From positions 1-64,000 of the forward strand of contig CALMUP010000021.1 in the NCBI GenBank assembly GCA_937872895.1: a stretch of 64,000 nt of DNA, given 5' to 3'. A program made the position numbers and the translations under genes. The DNA comes from an uncultured Verrucomicrobiota bacterium. Lineage in GTDB: Bacteria; Verrucomicrobiota; Kiritimatiellia; CAIVKH01. The notes beneath the pieces were generated by a model. The model ran no database searches and had not been told where the DNA came from. It was given only the letters and a program-made list of their open reading frames with translations. This document shows positions 6,793 to 16,936 of the stretch, piece by piece (within the stretch, counting starts at the first letter, position 1; each line of letters starts with the position of its first letter).

Positions 6793-9700
6793 ATGAGTTT
6801 AAAACGTTTTCTCGTTCTGGTTTCCATCGGGGCCTTTGCGCAAGCCTTGCCGGTGCGAGCCGAGGTCATGCTCCAGTACTTCAACTTGTCATGGCGCGAG
6901 TTGGCAGAGAAGATGCCGGAACTGGCCGAAGTGGGATACGGGTCCTTGTGGTTGCCGCCCCCGACGAAGGCCAGCGGTGGATTGTCCGTCGGGTACGACC
7001 TGTGGGATCCGTTTGATCTCGGCGGCAAGGACCAGCGCAATACCGTTCGCACCCGCTACGGCACCGAAAGCGAACTTCAGCACATGATGGAGGTTGCCCA
7101 CCGCTTCGGGATCAAGGTGTACTGGGACAACATCATGAACCACCGGGCGTTCGACATCCCGGGATTCAACGAGACGACGCCGATCGACATCTATCCTGGC
7201 ATGGTGCCGGAGGACTTCCACCTGCGCGTGACCGAGGATGGCTTTTACCGCAAATGGGACAACACCCGAGACTGGAACGATGCCTGGCAGGTGCAGAACC
7301 TCGGCCTGTCGGACCTGATTGATATCGCCCACGAAAATCCCAACACGAACTTCGGCCCCAACGAGGGCGACGATCATCCGAAGATCACCTTCATCCGCCA
7401 GCCGAACAATCCGGAATACTACCTCGATCTCGACCTGCCCTTCAGCGTGTCGAATCCCGGCGGTTCCTTCAACGTGTATACCTTTGCCAACAAGGAGCCG
7501 TTCCAGGACATCGGTTATGGCACCAATTTCGTCGGCGCCGGCAACGGCCGTTTTGACTGGCTCGATGCCAATGCCAATGGCCAGCACGATGCCGGCGAGG
7601 TCAGCGAGCCCTTCACCGACACCGGGCTCGATCCGAACCGGGTCGGCTGGCAGACCGCCGCGCACGGATTCGGCGACGGCAAGTACAACATGGGCAATCC
7701 CATTCCCGAGGACGTCAACGCGCTGTTGATCCGCGCGGCGCGCTGGTTGATGGACCGCACCGCCGCCGACGGTCTCCGGCTTGATGCGGTGAAGCATGTC
7801 CCCGATTACTTCTTCGGCAAGCAGTTCGGGAGCGACAAGGACTACAGCGGCGACGGTTACACCGGCGGCGCGCAGGTGCAGTTCAACCTCACCCGCGGGT
7901 TCAGCGACTGGAACAACCACCGCGACTCGTTCTTCAACACCGCGCAAGCCCGCGACGATGCCTTCATCTTCGGCGAACACCTCGGCACGCCCCCGCCGTT
8001 CAGTGGCTACATCGATGCCGGCATGCGCCTGAAGGATGCGCCGCTGCGGGACCGGCTGAACGGCATCCTCGGCCAGCCCTGGGGCGATCTCTCCGGGCTC
8101 GACCAGGTCAACGGCGGCAGCAGCTTCGGCGGCGGCGTCCAGTTTGCCAACAGCCATGACAGCGATTTCTCGGCCGCCCGCGAACTCCAGCACATCTTCT
8201 ACCTGACCCGCATCGGCTACCCGAACATTTACACCGACGGCAACTACAAGGCCGGCACCCTCGGGGCCAGCGGTGGCGCCTTCCCCCGCCACGCCAACAC
8301 GCGCTTCCTCGGCCAGTTCAACGACAGCCGCCTGCCCAACGGCGTCTACATCAACGAGCATTTTGCCCGCGGTGACCAGGTTCCCCGCTGGGCGGACAAC
8401 GATGTCGTTGCCTATGAGCGCGTGGACAAGCGCCAGAACGGCGCGATGACCGACAGCGACGGCGTTGTGCTCCTGTTCATGATGAACGACAATTTCGCTT
8501 CCGGCCAGTACCGCGAGATCTCCACCCACTTCTCGCCCGGGTCGCGTCTCTGGCAATACAGCACCGGCGGGGGCAATTTCTACGCCACCGTGGCGGGTGA
8601 TGGAAAGATCAAGACCATCATCCCGCCCGGCGGTTACTTCGCCTTCTCGTGGCGCAGTCCCGAGGAAAGCACCCTATGGTCCGGGTTTGGCGGCCGCCCG
8701 GTCTCCATCCTGCAAAACGGCCAACCTGTCGGTACGATGTCGTATGTGCGCAAGGACGGACCCGATGGTGATCCAGCCTTCAATCCCTACGGCGTGGCCG
8801 ACGCCAACACCACCGATTTTTCCTACACCTGGACCATTCCGCGGGTGACCAGCGCGACCAACCTGCGTTTCGTCGCCCGCACCGATGGATCGGCCATCAA
8901 TGTGATGTTCAAGCTGAACGGCGGCATCGACATCAACTCCCAGATGGGTATTGCCGGGTACGGCGGTGATACCTTCTTCAAGCGCGACAACCCGCCCGGC
9001 ATCAACGACCCGCTGCAAGGCACCGACTTGTTCCTCGGTTTCGAGCAGAGCCGCTTCGTGAAGCGGCAATTCCGCGAGAAATTCGCCGCCATCGATACCG
9101 GCACCCGCAATGTGATCGGTTCGGCCGGGGCCGAGACCTATATTGCGACCATTGGTGTATCCACCAACTTCACCGTCAACAATGGTGCCACCGGCCGCAA
9201 CAGCAACATCGACACCGCGCAGTTCGTCTATCACGACCCGGCCGACAACATTACCGCCAGCGCCCAACCGGTGACCAAGCAGTTCCACCCCGCTCCGAAC
9301 CTCGCCGCCGGCACCAACATCACGGTGTGGATCAAGGTCGGCTTCGGCTGCCAGGTGAGCCGTGGCTACCTCTACTACACCACCGATGGCCTGACCTTTC
9401 CCGAGGGTGCCGGCGGCGAACCGGGCAACCCTGCAACCCGCGTGGTGGAGATGAACTATGTCGCCGGCGACACCGGTGATCCGTCGATCGACTGGTGGCG
9501 CGCCATCATTCCGGCCCAGACCAACGGCACCATTCTTCGCTACAAGACCAGCGTGGCCAAACAGCAGGGTGACGGATGCGGCGGGGGCTTTTTCACCCTG
9601 TTCCCCAACGACGATTTTTCGATCAACAACAAGCGCAGCATGATGGGGGTCTGGGAGATCACCAACTTCAACGCTCGCACCGCGGTTTACGCCATCCACA

Positions 9701-12700
9701 ACGATTACGCCACCTACCGCACCGGCCTGGTCGAGGGTTTCAATTTTCTGCAGGCCCGGGCCTACCTCCAGCGCGACGGTTCCGGAAACGGCAACGGCCA
9801 ACGCTCCGCCATCTACAACACCTTCAAGCAGACCTTCTATTTCGACGCCTCGACCCCGACCGGCCAGGTGGTGTTCCCGGTTCAGAACGAGGTCCTCGGC
9901 TCGCAGGAGTACGGTGTGGTCGTGCGAACCGATCCGACGGTGCGCGAGGTCTGGTACAACATCCTCGACAACTCGGTGTTGAACGACGACGGCAGCACCA
10001 CCGCCACCAACGGCAACGGCACCAACGCGGTCGGCCAGCTTTCCTGGGCGCGCGCCACCCGCGTGACCGCCTCGCTGAACATCAACAACCCGCACCCCGA
10101 CGAATGGCGCTTCACCTACCGCAACATCCCGTCGAGCGGCAATGTGACCATGCAGGTGCGCCTGGTCGAATGGACCTCGTCGACGAACTTCACCCTTTCC
10201 GACGCGCAGGGCCACTACACCACGCTGCAGCGGCTGGTCACTGCCGCCGCGCCGACCCAGGCCCTGTTCGTGGCCTTCCCGTCAACCGACGGCGACATCG
10301 TCGATTCGAACTACGTGATGAAGATCTACTTCAGCAACTACCTTGCCGACAACATCAGCTCGAACGACCTGAAGAACCGTTTCCTGATCCGCATCAACGG
10401 CTCGGCCCAGAACCGCGACGACTACCACATCATCTACTCGAACATCAGTGGCCAGTTCCACGAGCTGGCCTTCCGCCTGCCCAACCTGTTCAACGGCCAG
10501 ACGAACTTCCTCCACAACATCGAGGTGACCCATACCACCGGGAGCGGGGTCATCCTGCAGGCCAGCCGCTTCGTGCGCGCCGCGCCCGCCGCGGTCGGGC
10601 CGTACGTGGCGATCATCGACCCGCTGGAGTTCGACCTGAACGGAACGCCCCAGGTCATCATCTTGAACGATATTCCATCCCCGGCGCCGGAAGACCGCTC
10701 GTACACCATCCAGGTCGAGACCGACCTGAATGCATCGAACGTGTGGATCCAGTTCACCGGCACCCCCGGCGGAAACGCCATCCGCCTCCCGTCCGTGCAG
10801 ACCCCGCTGCCCGGCCTGGTCAACGTGAGCAGCGGCAGCACCAACCTTGCCGGCGTCGAACGCACCCTGTCCGGCACGGTCGCGGTCACCTTCAGCAACA
10901 ACACGGTGACCGGCACCGGCACCGACTTCGCCAGCCAGGTGCGGGTCGGGAACCAGCTCCGCATCAGCACCAATGTGGTTACGGTCACGCAGGTGGTCAG
11001 CGCCACCTCGGTGCGCCTCGCCGAACCCTATCCGGGATCCACCGCCTCGGGCCAGGCGGCGTTCCAGCGCCCGGCGTTTGATGTCTCGGTGGCGAATGGT
11101 TCGGTGCTCAGCATCAGCAACACCCTCGTCACCGTGGCGGCCATCCAGACGGCCTCGAACCTCAGCTTCGCCCCGGCATTTCCCGCCGCCTCGCGCACCA
11201 ATGCGCACGCCTTCCGCGTCGATGCCAACCCGTCGCTGAATGGCAACCGCCTCCTCTGGCAGTTCCTCTGGACGAACATGACCGCCGGGCAGTTCACCTT
11301 CGTGGCCAATGTGGACACCGACGGCGTGACCAATACCATCGAGAACAGCGCGACCCGCAACATCCGGGTCATCCTGCGCCAGCGGGTTGCCGCCAATCCG
11401 GCCGACTTTGATGATGACGACGACGGGATCTACGACACCGATGAAACCACCGCGAAACCGCTGCCCACCTCGAATTCCGAGACCTGGGTCAACGGCGATG
11501 TCCATGTCTGGCAGATCTACGGGCGTTCCGATCCACTGTCACCCGACACCGACGGCGACGGCCTGCCCGACGGCCTCGAGCTCGGCTGGTCGGTTCCGAT
11601 CGATCCGGCCATGACCGACACCAACGCCGACACCAATGCCGACGGCTGGAAGAATTTCCGCGCCGACCTCGATCCGCCGTTCTACAACACCGTGCCCGAC
11701 AACAGTTGCGTGCCCGGCTGGAACTTCAATGCCAGCCGCACCATGCTCCTGCGCGGCAGCATCACCGATCCGGGCAACCCCGACACCGATGGCGACGGCA
11801 TTCCCGACGGCATCGAGGATTGGAACCGCAACGGCTGGGTCGATGGCGATGGGTCGCCGCTCACCCCCGGTTCCGACAAGTGCAGCCGCGGCTCCTGGCC
11901 CAACGGGCAGTGGAACACCGGCTGGACCGAGACCGACCCGAACAATCCCGACACCGACGGCGATGGACTCTCCGACGGATTCGGCGAGGATACCGATTTC
12001 AATGGTCGGATCGCCGGCGATATCAATTCGAACCGGGTCTGGGATGCCGGTGAATTGTGGACCGAGACCAATCCGCTGCGCCCCGACACCGATGGGGACG
12101 GGCTGCCCGATGGCTGGGAAGTCCAGTACGGCTTCGACCCGCTGGACAGCGGCATCATCGGCTTCACCAATATGCGCACCGGCCTGATCATCACCAATAC
12201 CCTCAACGGCGCCGCCGGCAATCCCGATGGCGATGTGATCGTGGTCGGCGGTGTGACCAACGAGTACACCAACCTGCTCGAGTTCCAGAACGGCACGAAT
12301 CCGCGTTTCGCCGATACCGGAAGCGGTCCGCCCGCCGGATCGATCACCATCGGCCGCGGCCCGGTCCTCGGCGTGGTTGGTGGCGTCACCAACTTCCAGG
12401 AATTCACCGACTGGACCTGGGATGACCTGATCCTGCTCGACGAATACGAAGGTGGCGGTTTCAACAACCAGGGCGGCGACCTCTTCCTCGCCTTTGACGG
12501 CTTCGATTCCTCGCGCGACATGGTCGCCTTCTATGCCCGCGACGGCGGCGACATCGGTCTCGGCGGCGACGGCAACTTCTACTTCCGCGTCGACTTCCAC
12601 GACCTCCAGGCCTTTGCCGAGGACGGTTTCCTCGACCTCTATGTGGTCATTGATACCGGAAACCCGAATGCCGGCGAGTCGGCCCTGCCCAACGAGGTGG

Positions 12701-15651
12701 ACTTCCGCACCAGCAACCGCTGGGAAGCCGTCGTGTATGTGGACCGCGGCAACACCGGCAAGGTGTACGTGGATACCGATCCGAACAACAACTCCAGCAC
12801 CATCAACGCCCCGCTGGCCTCGTTCGGTGTGGTTGCCCGCGACCAGAACACGCCCAACGGCTTCAAGTTCGCCTACTTCAACTCCGAGCTCGACGCCGTG
12901 GAGTTCTCGATCAGCCGCCAGGCCCTGATCGATGCCGGCTGGAACGGCATCAATGCCGACGACCTGAACTACCAGGTCTTCAGCACCAAGGACAACAACT
13001 GCAACACCTGCGGCGCCAACGGCTCGGCCGGACCCGGCGATATCGGCGGCCGCAATGACATCCGCGATACCTTCTACGACGACTACATGGCCGAGGATTA
13101 CGGTGATGCGCAGGCCGGCATCCCGGGCACGCTGAACTCGTACTTCAGCGGTGGACTCAAGAGCGGCGCGGCCAAGGTTTCCACGATCATCCACGGCAAC
13201 CAGGCCATCCAGCCCGGCAGCTTCATCCAGAACCTCATCAACAACGGCCAGGCCGGCGGCTACTTCCGTCCGCTCGCCGTGCACGAGGTGTACCGCGCCC
13301 CGCTGAACCTGCACATCACCCCGACCCTCGCCTCGGCCATCCAGTGGGCTCGCGTGGACACCAACCAGAGTCCGCCGTGGCGCGACGGCCCGGGCTTCAA
13401 CAACTGGATCCGCCAGCTGATCCAGACCAACGTCGTGTACCTGATGGCCAGCACCTTCTCCGACCACATGCTGCCGTACTTCACGCCGTCGTTCATCGCC
13501 GACAACGACGCGCTGGCCCGGCAATTCCTGAAGGAGATCTACGGCGTCACCATCACCTCGAATCACGTGTTCTGGACGCCGGAACGGCTGGCTGACGACG
13601 ACGTGCTGAACAAGATCCGCACCGTGATGGGCTACCGCGCCACCGTACTCGACCAGATGGAGCATGCCTTCACCTGGTTCGGCCGCACGGCGGCGCTGGG
13701 CGACGACGGCTACAAGATCAACCGCATCAACGGGGTCGAGACGTTCTTCATCAACAACGGCGCGTCCGACTTCCGCTTCACCAATACCGACAACGGCCTC
13801 GGCCTGTCGTTGCGCGCGCTGTTCAACCGCAAGGCCCGCGGCGCGCAGGACCAGGTCATCACCTGGTTCGGCAACTGGGAGGAGTACGGCAGCGCGACCA
13901 AATCGACCGCCTACGACCGCAACATCCGGTGGATCGCCAACCGTCCGTGGATCCGGATCGTCGCGCTTGAGCAGATCCTGCGCGGCGAGGTTGACGCCTC
14001 GGCCGATGGAATCGGCGATCCATGGTTCAAGGTCGATCGCGGATTCGCCGCGCGTCCGAAGATCGCCCAGAACTATGTCAATTACGCCAGCCAGGGCAAC
14101 TACGACAACTGGTACCTCGGCTCCCCGCAGGAGGAGGGCCTGTTCAACAAGATCTTCCAGGTGCGGCCCGGTGTGAACGTCAGCACCAACTACGGGATGA
14201 TGTTCTTCCCCGGCCTGATCACCAACACCTGGGACCAGGTCGTCGCCACGGCGGACTCGAACCTGTCATTCCTCGCCCGCAGCGTGCTCCACGCCTCGGT
14301 GTTCCAGACGGCATTCCATAACCAGCCGAACGTGGACCTGCGCAAGTTCAGCATCGGCACCTACATCAATCCCGATAACTCGAGCAACACCCTGGCCAAC
14401 TTCGCCGCCTATGCACAGTCGCAGACCCGCTTCGCCGCGATGTACGAACGCGTCGATGACTGGGCCGCGCTGGCCGCCTCGGTAACCACGCCGCAGGTGG
14501 CGGCCGAGGACATCGACCTCGACGGCGAGGATGAATACCTGGTGTACAACGACCGGATCTTCGGCGTGTTCGAACGCACCGGCGGCCGCCTCGTCGCGGC
14601 CTGGGTGCGCGACATCCTCGACGGCACCGTGTACCAGGCCCTCGGCAATCCGGTCGGCTATTCCGGCAGCGCCACCGAACTCGAAGGCACCTTCAGCGCC
14701 GACGGCAGCGGCAACGTGAATGCCTACCGGACCTCCGGGCTGAAGGACTGGTTCACCACCAAGGGTGGAGGCACGAACTACGTCAACCACGTGTTCTCGT
14801 TCACCAACTGGACGAACGGATGGCGCATCGTCTCGGCGGACGGGCAGGTGGCCAAGACGGTCACGCTGCAGCCGAAGCACTGGGCCTTCCGCGTGGCCTA
14901 CAACCTGACCGGCGCGATGTCGAACCAGGTCTTGTACATTCGCAACGGCCTGTCGCCGAACCTCGGCGACCTGCTGCTGCGCGGCCAGCAGACCCTCGGC
15001 CTGGCCCAGGATGCGGGCGGGATCGTCGCGGTGATCAACACCAACTACGGCACCACCGTGTCGGCGTTCGTGCAGTATGCGGGCGACGGCCACACCACCG
15101 GGTACAACGCGCTCGCCACCGACGAGAACGACCTCGCGCCGTTCTTTACCTTCACCATGCGCAACCAGGCCCAGACCCACCAGATCGAGCTGGTGGGTAC
15201 CAACAGCTTCTCGTTCGCCCTCGGTTTCCGCGCGCGGGCGTCCGACTGGGATGGCGACGGCCTGCCGAACGTGTACGAGGACGGGTATCCGTTCCTCGAT
15301 CCGGCCAATGCCGGGGACGGGGCGCTCGACCAGGACGGCGACGGGGTGTCCAATGCCGACGAGTACGTCATGGGTACGATCCCCAACAACGGCGCGAGCT
15401 ACCTGCGGGTCGACCAGCAAATGGCCACGCCGACCGGCATCGTGGTGCGGTTCCCGTCGGCCCTCAACCGCGAGTACTTCATCCGCTACGGCAGCAACCT
15501 GCTCACCACGGTGTGGCTGCCCGCCAACACCAACGCGATCGCCGGCACCGGCGGCACGGTAACCTGGGTTGACGACGGCACGTTGACCACGCCGTCACCG
15601 CTCGCCGTCAGCAACCGCAACTACCGCATCGACGTGCAGCTCCCGCCGTAA
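6793..15651 (+). CDS. Giant secreted amylase, GH13-like plus GH57-like modules
   Basis: A 2952-residue exported protein. Residues 1-24 are a signal peptide ending PVRA, and ATG at 6793 follows GAGGGTGG. Residues from about 25 to 550 form a GH13 alpha-amylase domain: GLRLDAVKH with nucleophile Asp331, FGEH with acid/base Glu395, and NSHDSD with His455/Asp456. A long beta-rich region of probable Ig-like or carbohydrate-binding modules follows. Calcium-binding thrombospondin type 3 repeats (DTDGDGLPDG) lie near 1585-1775. From about 2125 a second catalytic-looking region resembles GH57/GH119 enzymes, with HGNQAIQP near 2134, FWTPER with Glu2264 as candidate nucleophile, and WFGNWEEYG near 2363. 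The acid/base Asp of GH57 is not evident there. A further EF-like repeat near 2818 precedes a C-terminal module common in Verrucomicrobia-type exoproteins. It probably degrades starch or glycogen outside the cytoplasm. Confidence 0.85.
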   Translation: MSLKRFLVLVSIGAFAQALPVRAEVMLQYFNLSWRELAEKMPELAEVGYGSLWLPPPTKASGGLSVGYDLWDPFDLGGKDQRNTVRTRYGTESELQHMMEVAHRFGIKVYWDNIMNHRAFDIPGFNETTPIDIYPGMVPEDFHLRVTEDGFYRKWDNTRDWNDAWQVQNLGLSDLIDIAHENPNTNFGPNEGDDHPKITFIRQPNNPEYYLDLDLPFSVSNPGGSFNVYTFANKEPFQDIGYGTNFVGAGNGRFDWLDANANGQHDAGEVSEPFTDTGLDPNRVGWQTAAHGFGDGKYNMGNPIPEDVNALLIRAARWLMDRTAADGLRLDAVKHVPDYFFGKQFGSDKDYSGDGYTGGAQVQFNLTRGFSDWNNHRDSFFNTAQARDDAFIFGEHLGTPPPFSGYIDAGMRLKDAPLRDRLNGILGQPWGDLSGLDQVNGGSSFGGGVQFANSHDSDFSAARELQHIFYLTRIGYPNIYTDGNYKAGTLGASGGAFPRHANTRFLGQFNDSRLPNGVYINEHFARGDQVPRWADNDVVAYERVDKRQNGAMTDSDGVVLLFMMNDNFASGQYREISTHFSPGSRLWQYSTGGGNFYATVAGDGKIKTIIPPGGYFAFSWRSPEESTLWSGFGGRPVSILQNGQPVGTMSYVRKDGPDGDPAFNPYGVADANTTDFSYTWTIPRVTSATNLRFVARTDGSAINVMFKLNGGIDINSQMGIAGYGGDTFFKRDNPPGINDPLQGTDLFLGFEQSRFVKRQFREKFAAIDTGTRNVIGSAGAETYIATIGVSTNFTVNNGATGRNSNIDTAQFVYHDPADNITASAQPVTKQFHPAPNLAAGTNITVWIKVGFGCQVSRGYLYYTTDGLTFPEGAGGEPGNPATRVVEMNYVAGDTGDPSIDWWRAIIPAQTNGTILRYKTSVAKQQGDGCGGGFFTLFPNDDFSINNKRSMMGVWEITNFNARTAVYAIHNDYATYRTGLVEGFNFLQARAYLQRDGSGNGNGQRSAIYNTFKQTFYFDASTPTGQVVFPVQNEVLGSQEYGVVVRTDPTVREVWYNILDNSVLNDDGSTTATNGNGTNAVGQLSWARATRVTASLNINNPHPDEWRFTYRNIPSSGNVTMQVRLVEWTSSTNFTLSDAQGHYTTLQRLVTAAAPTQALFVAFPSTDGDIVDSNYVMKIYFSNYLADNISSNDLKNRFLIRINGSAQNRDDYHIIYSNISGQFHELAFRLPNLFNGQTNFLHNIEVTHTTGSGVILQASRFVRAAPAAVGPYVAIIDPLEFDLNGTPQVIILNDIPSPAPEDRSYTIQVETDLNASNVWIQFTGTPGGNAIRLPSVQTPLPGLVNVSSGSTNLAGVERTLSGTVAVTFSNNTVTGTGTDFASQVRVGNQLRISTNVVTVTQVVSATSVRLAEPYPGSTASGQAAFQRPAFDVSVANGSVLSISNTLVTVAAIQTASNLSFAPAFPAASRTNAHAFRVDANPSLNGNRLLWQFLWTNMTAGQFTFVANVDTDGVTNTIENSATRNIRVILRQRVAANPADFDDDDDGIYDTDETTAKPLPTSNSETWVNGDVHVWQIYGRSDPLSPDTDGDGLPDGLELGWSVPIDPAMTDTNADTNADGWKNFRADLDPPFYNTVPDNSCVPGWNFNASRTMLLRGSITDPGNPDTDGDGIPDGIEDWNRNGWVDGDGSPLTPGSDKCSRGSWPNGQWNTGWTETDPNNPDTDGDGLSDGFGEDTDFNGRIAGDINSNRVWDAGELWTETNPLRPDTDGDGLPDGWEVQYGFDPLDSGIIGFTNMRTGLIITNTLNGAAGNPDGDVIVVGGVTNEYTNLLEFQNGTNPRFADTGSGPPAGSITIGRGPVLGVVGGVTNFQEFTDWTWDDLILLDEYEGGGFNNQGGDLFLAFDGFDSSRDMVAFYARDGGDIGLGGDGNFYFRVDFHDLQAFAEDGFLDLYVVIDTGNPNAGESALPNEVDFRTSNRWEAVVYVDRGNTGKVYVDTDPNNNSSTINAPLASFGVVARDQNTPNGFKFAYFNSELDAVEFSISRQALIDAGWNGINADDLNYQVFSTKDNNCNTCGANGSAGPGDIGGRNDIRDTFYDDYMAEDYGDAQAGIPGTLNSYFSGGLKSGAAKVSTIIHGNQAIQPGSFIQNLINNGQAGGYFRPLAVHEVYRAPLNLHITPTLASAIQWARVDTNQSPPWRDGPGFNNWIRQLIQTNVVYLMASTFSDHMLPYFTPSFIADNDALARQFLKEIYGVTITSNHVFWTPERLADDDVLNKIRTVMGYRATVLDQMEHAFTWFGRTAALGDDGYKINRINGVETFFINNGASDFRFTNTDNGLGLSLRALFNRKARGAQDQVITWFGNWEEYGSATKSTAYDRNIRWIANRPWIRIVALEQILRGEVDASADGIGDPWFKVDRGFAARPKIAQNYVNYASQGNYDNWYLGSPQEEGLFNKIFQVRPGVNVSTNYGMMFFPGLITNTWDQVVATADSNLSFLARSVLHASVFQTAFHNQPNVDLRKFSIGTYINPDNSSNTLANFAAYAQSQTRFAAMYERVDDWAALAASVTTPQVAAEDIDLDGEDEYLVYNDRIFGVFERTGGRLVAAWVRDILDGTVYQALGNPVGYSGSATELEGTFSADGSGNVNAYRTSGLKDWFTTKGGGTNYVNHVFSFTNWTNGWRIVSADGQVAKTVTLQPKHWAFRVAYNLTGAMSNQVLYIRNGLSPNLGDLLLRGQQTLGLAQDAGGIVAVINTNYGTTVSAFVQYAGDGHTTGYNALATDENDLAPFFTFTMRNQAQTHQIELVGTNSFSFALGFRARASDWDGDGLPNVYEDGYPFLDPANAGDGALDQDGDGVSNADEYVMGTIPNNGASYLRVDQQMATPTGIVVRFPSALNREYFIRYGSNLLTTVWLPANTNAIAGTGGTVTWVDDGTLTTPSPLAVSNRNYRIDVQLPP

Positions 15652-15698
15652 TGGCTGCCTCGGTGAGGTGGAGTGGCTTGCCCTCCTGACCGGACAAG

Positions 15699-16895
15699 TC
15701 AAGCCGCCGGGGAGGATGGTGCGTTTCGTGCCGTGCTGATTCGGTATGCCCCGGCGGCGGTGATGACCAGTGCCGCTGCGATCAGCGTGGCCATCGCGCC
15801 GGGGGTGGAGCCGGTCGCGGCGCCGCCCACCGCCCCGACCAGCGGACCGAGCAGGATGCCGAGGCCGATCAGCGCCTCGTGCCGTCCGCCCTGCGCTCCC
15901 TTGTGTTCGCTCGCGTCGAGCGTGTAGTAGATCGACATGTAGTAGCTCAGTCCCAGTGAAAAACCGAGCAGGGTGCAGGCGGTCGCGGTGACGGCGAGGT
16001 GGTCCGCGAAGAACACCACGGCGAGGTATATCGGAGCCGACCACAGGGCGTAGTGGCTCCAGGCCGGGTGGTAGTGCCAGCCGCTCCACCGGTACAGCAC
16101 GATGAAGCTCACGGCGCGGGCGAACAGCAGCAGGCAGCCGAGCCAGATTGACCAGGCCGGGGAGAGGCCGAGGCGTTCGCCGATGAACGGGGTCAGCGCG
16201 GAGAAGCCACCCACGAGAAAGTAGCCGGTGCTGTTCGACAGCCAGGACATCCGGGTCAGTTGCTGCTTGCGCGCGGGCGGGGTGTGGTCGCCGAGGTGCG
16301 GAAGGGCCATGGCCGCTTCGCCGTGGATCGGATGGCGTCCGCGCTGCAGGCCGATCCAGATCAGTTGGGCGAGGTGGATCAGGCCGGGGATCCAGAAAAT
16401 CGCATTCACGCTGTGCTCGAACAACCAGCCGCTCAGGGCGAAGCCGGCGGTGCCGGTGAACGACCAGACCAGGTTGTAGATGCCGAGGCGTTGCGGCATG
16501 TTGATCGTGCCGGGGAGGTGCATCGCGCCGCCTTCCAGCGCGGGCCAGGTCAGGCCGATGGCGGCGGAATAGGCGGCGATGACCAGGAACGGCAGCAGGC
16601 GCAGATCGGGCAGCCAGGCGGTCAGGGTGAGGACGGCGATGACCGCGATGCCGGTGACCACGGTGCGGTTGTAGCCCCAGCGGTCGCTGAGGGGTCCGCC
16701 GATGTGCGAGCCGATCATGTGGCCGAGCCCCTGCAGTGCGCCGAGGGCGAGGCTCTCGGTGGCGGTGTAGTCGAACCGCACGCGCGCCCAGAAGAAGATG
16801 CCGAGCAGGAAGGTCGTTGCGGCGAACGCATTCAGGCCCTCGATCACGTAGTAGTCGAGCAGGCGGAGGGTCGGGGCGCGCGGGGAGGCGTTCAT
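15699..16895 (-). CDS. MFS transporter
   Basis: The 398-residue integral membrane protein has about 12 hydrophobic segments and the MFS loop 2-3 motif as GGPLSDRWGYNR. The substrate is unknown. ATG at 16895 begins MNASPRAPT directly before the first membrane helix, and upstream in-frame sequence is Arg/Pro-rich and not protein-like. It follows the sugar-phosphate transferase gene by 41 nt on the same strand, so a role in sugar or polysaccharide metabolism is possible but not shown. Confidence 0.8.
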   Translation of the reverse strand: MNASPRAPTLRLLDYYVIEGLNAFAATTFLLGIFFWARVRFDYTATESLALGALQGLGHMIGSHIGGPLSDRWGYNRTVVTGIAVIAVLTLTAWLPDLRLLPFLVIAAYSAAIGLTWPALEGGAMHLPGTINMPQRLGIYNLVWSFTGTAGFALSGWLFEHSVNAIFWIPGLIHLAQLIWIGLQRGRHPIHGEAAMALPHLGDHTPPARKQQLTRMSWLSNSTGYFLVGGFSALTPFIGERLGLSPAWSIWLGCLLLFARAVSFIVLYRWSGWHYHPAWSHYALWSAPIYLAVVFFADHLAVTATACTLLGFSLGLSYYMSIYYTLDASEHKGAQGGRHEALIGLGILLGPLVGAVGGAATGSTPGAMATLIAAALVITAAGAYRISTARNAPSSPAA

Positions 16896-16936
16896 GGGGA
16901 GGCGGGGGCTGGAGGCGGCTCGTCGCCGCGGGTGCA

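Noticed and set aside
6889-13665. Long minus-strand open frames opposite the giant amylase (555, 513 and 708 codons)
   Set aside because: They mirror the GC-rich codon pattern of the amylase frame, have Val/Gly/Ala/Glu-biased products without domains, and the plus-strand frame has a signal peptide and catalytic motifs.
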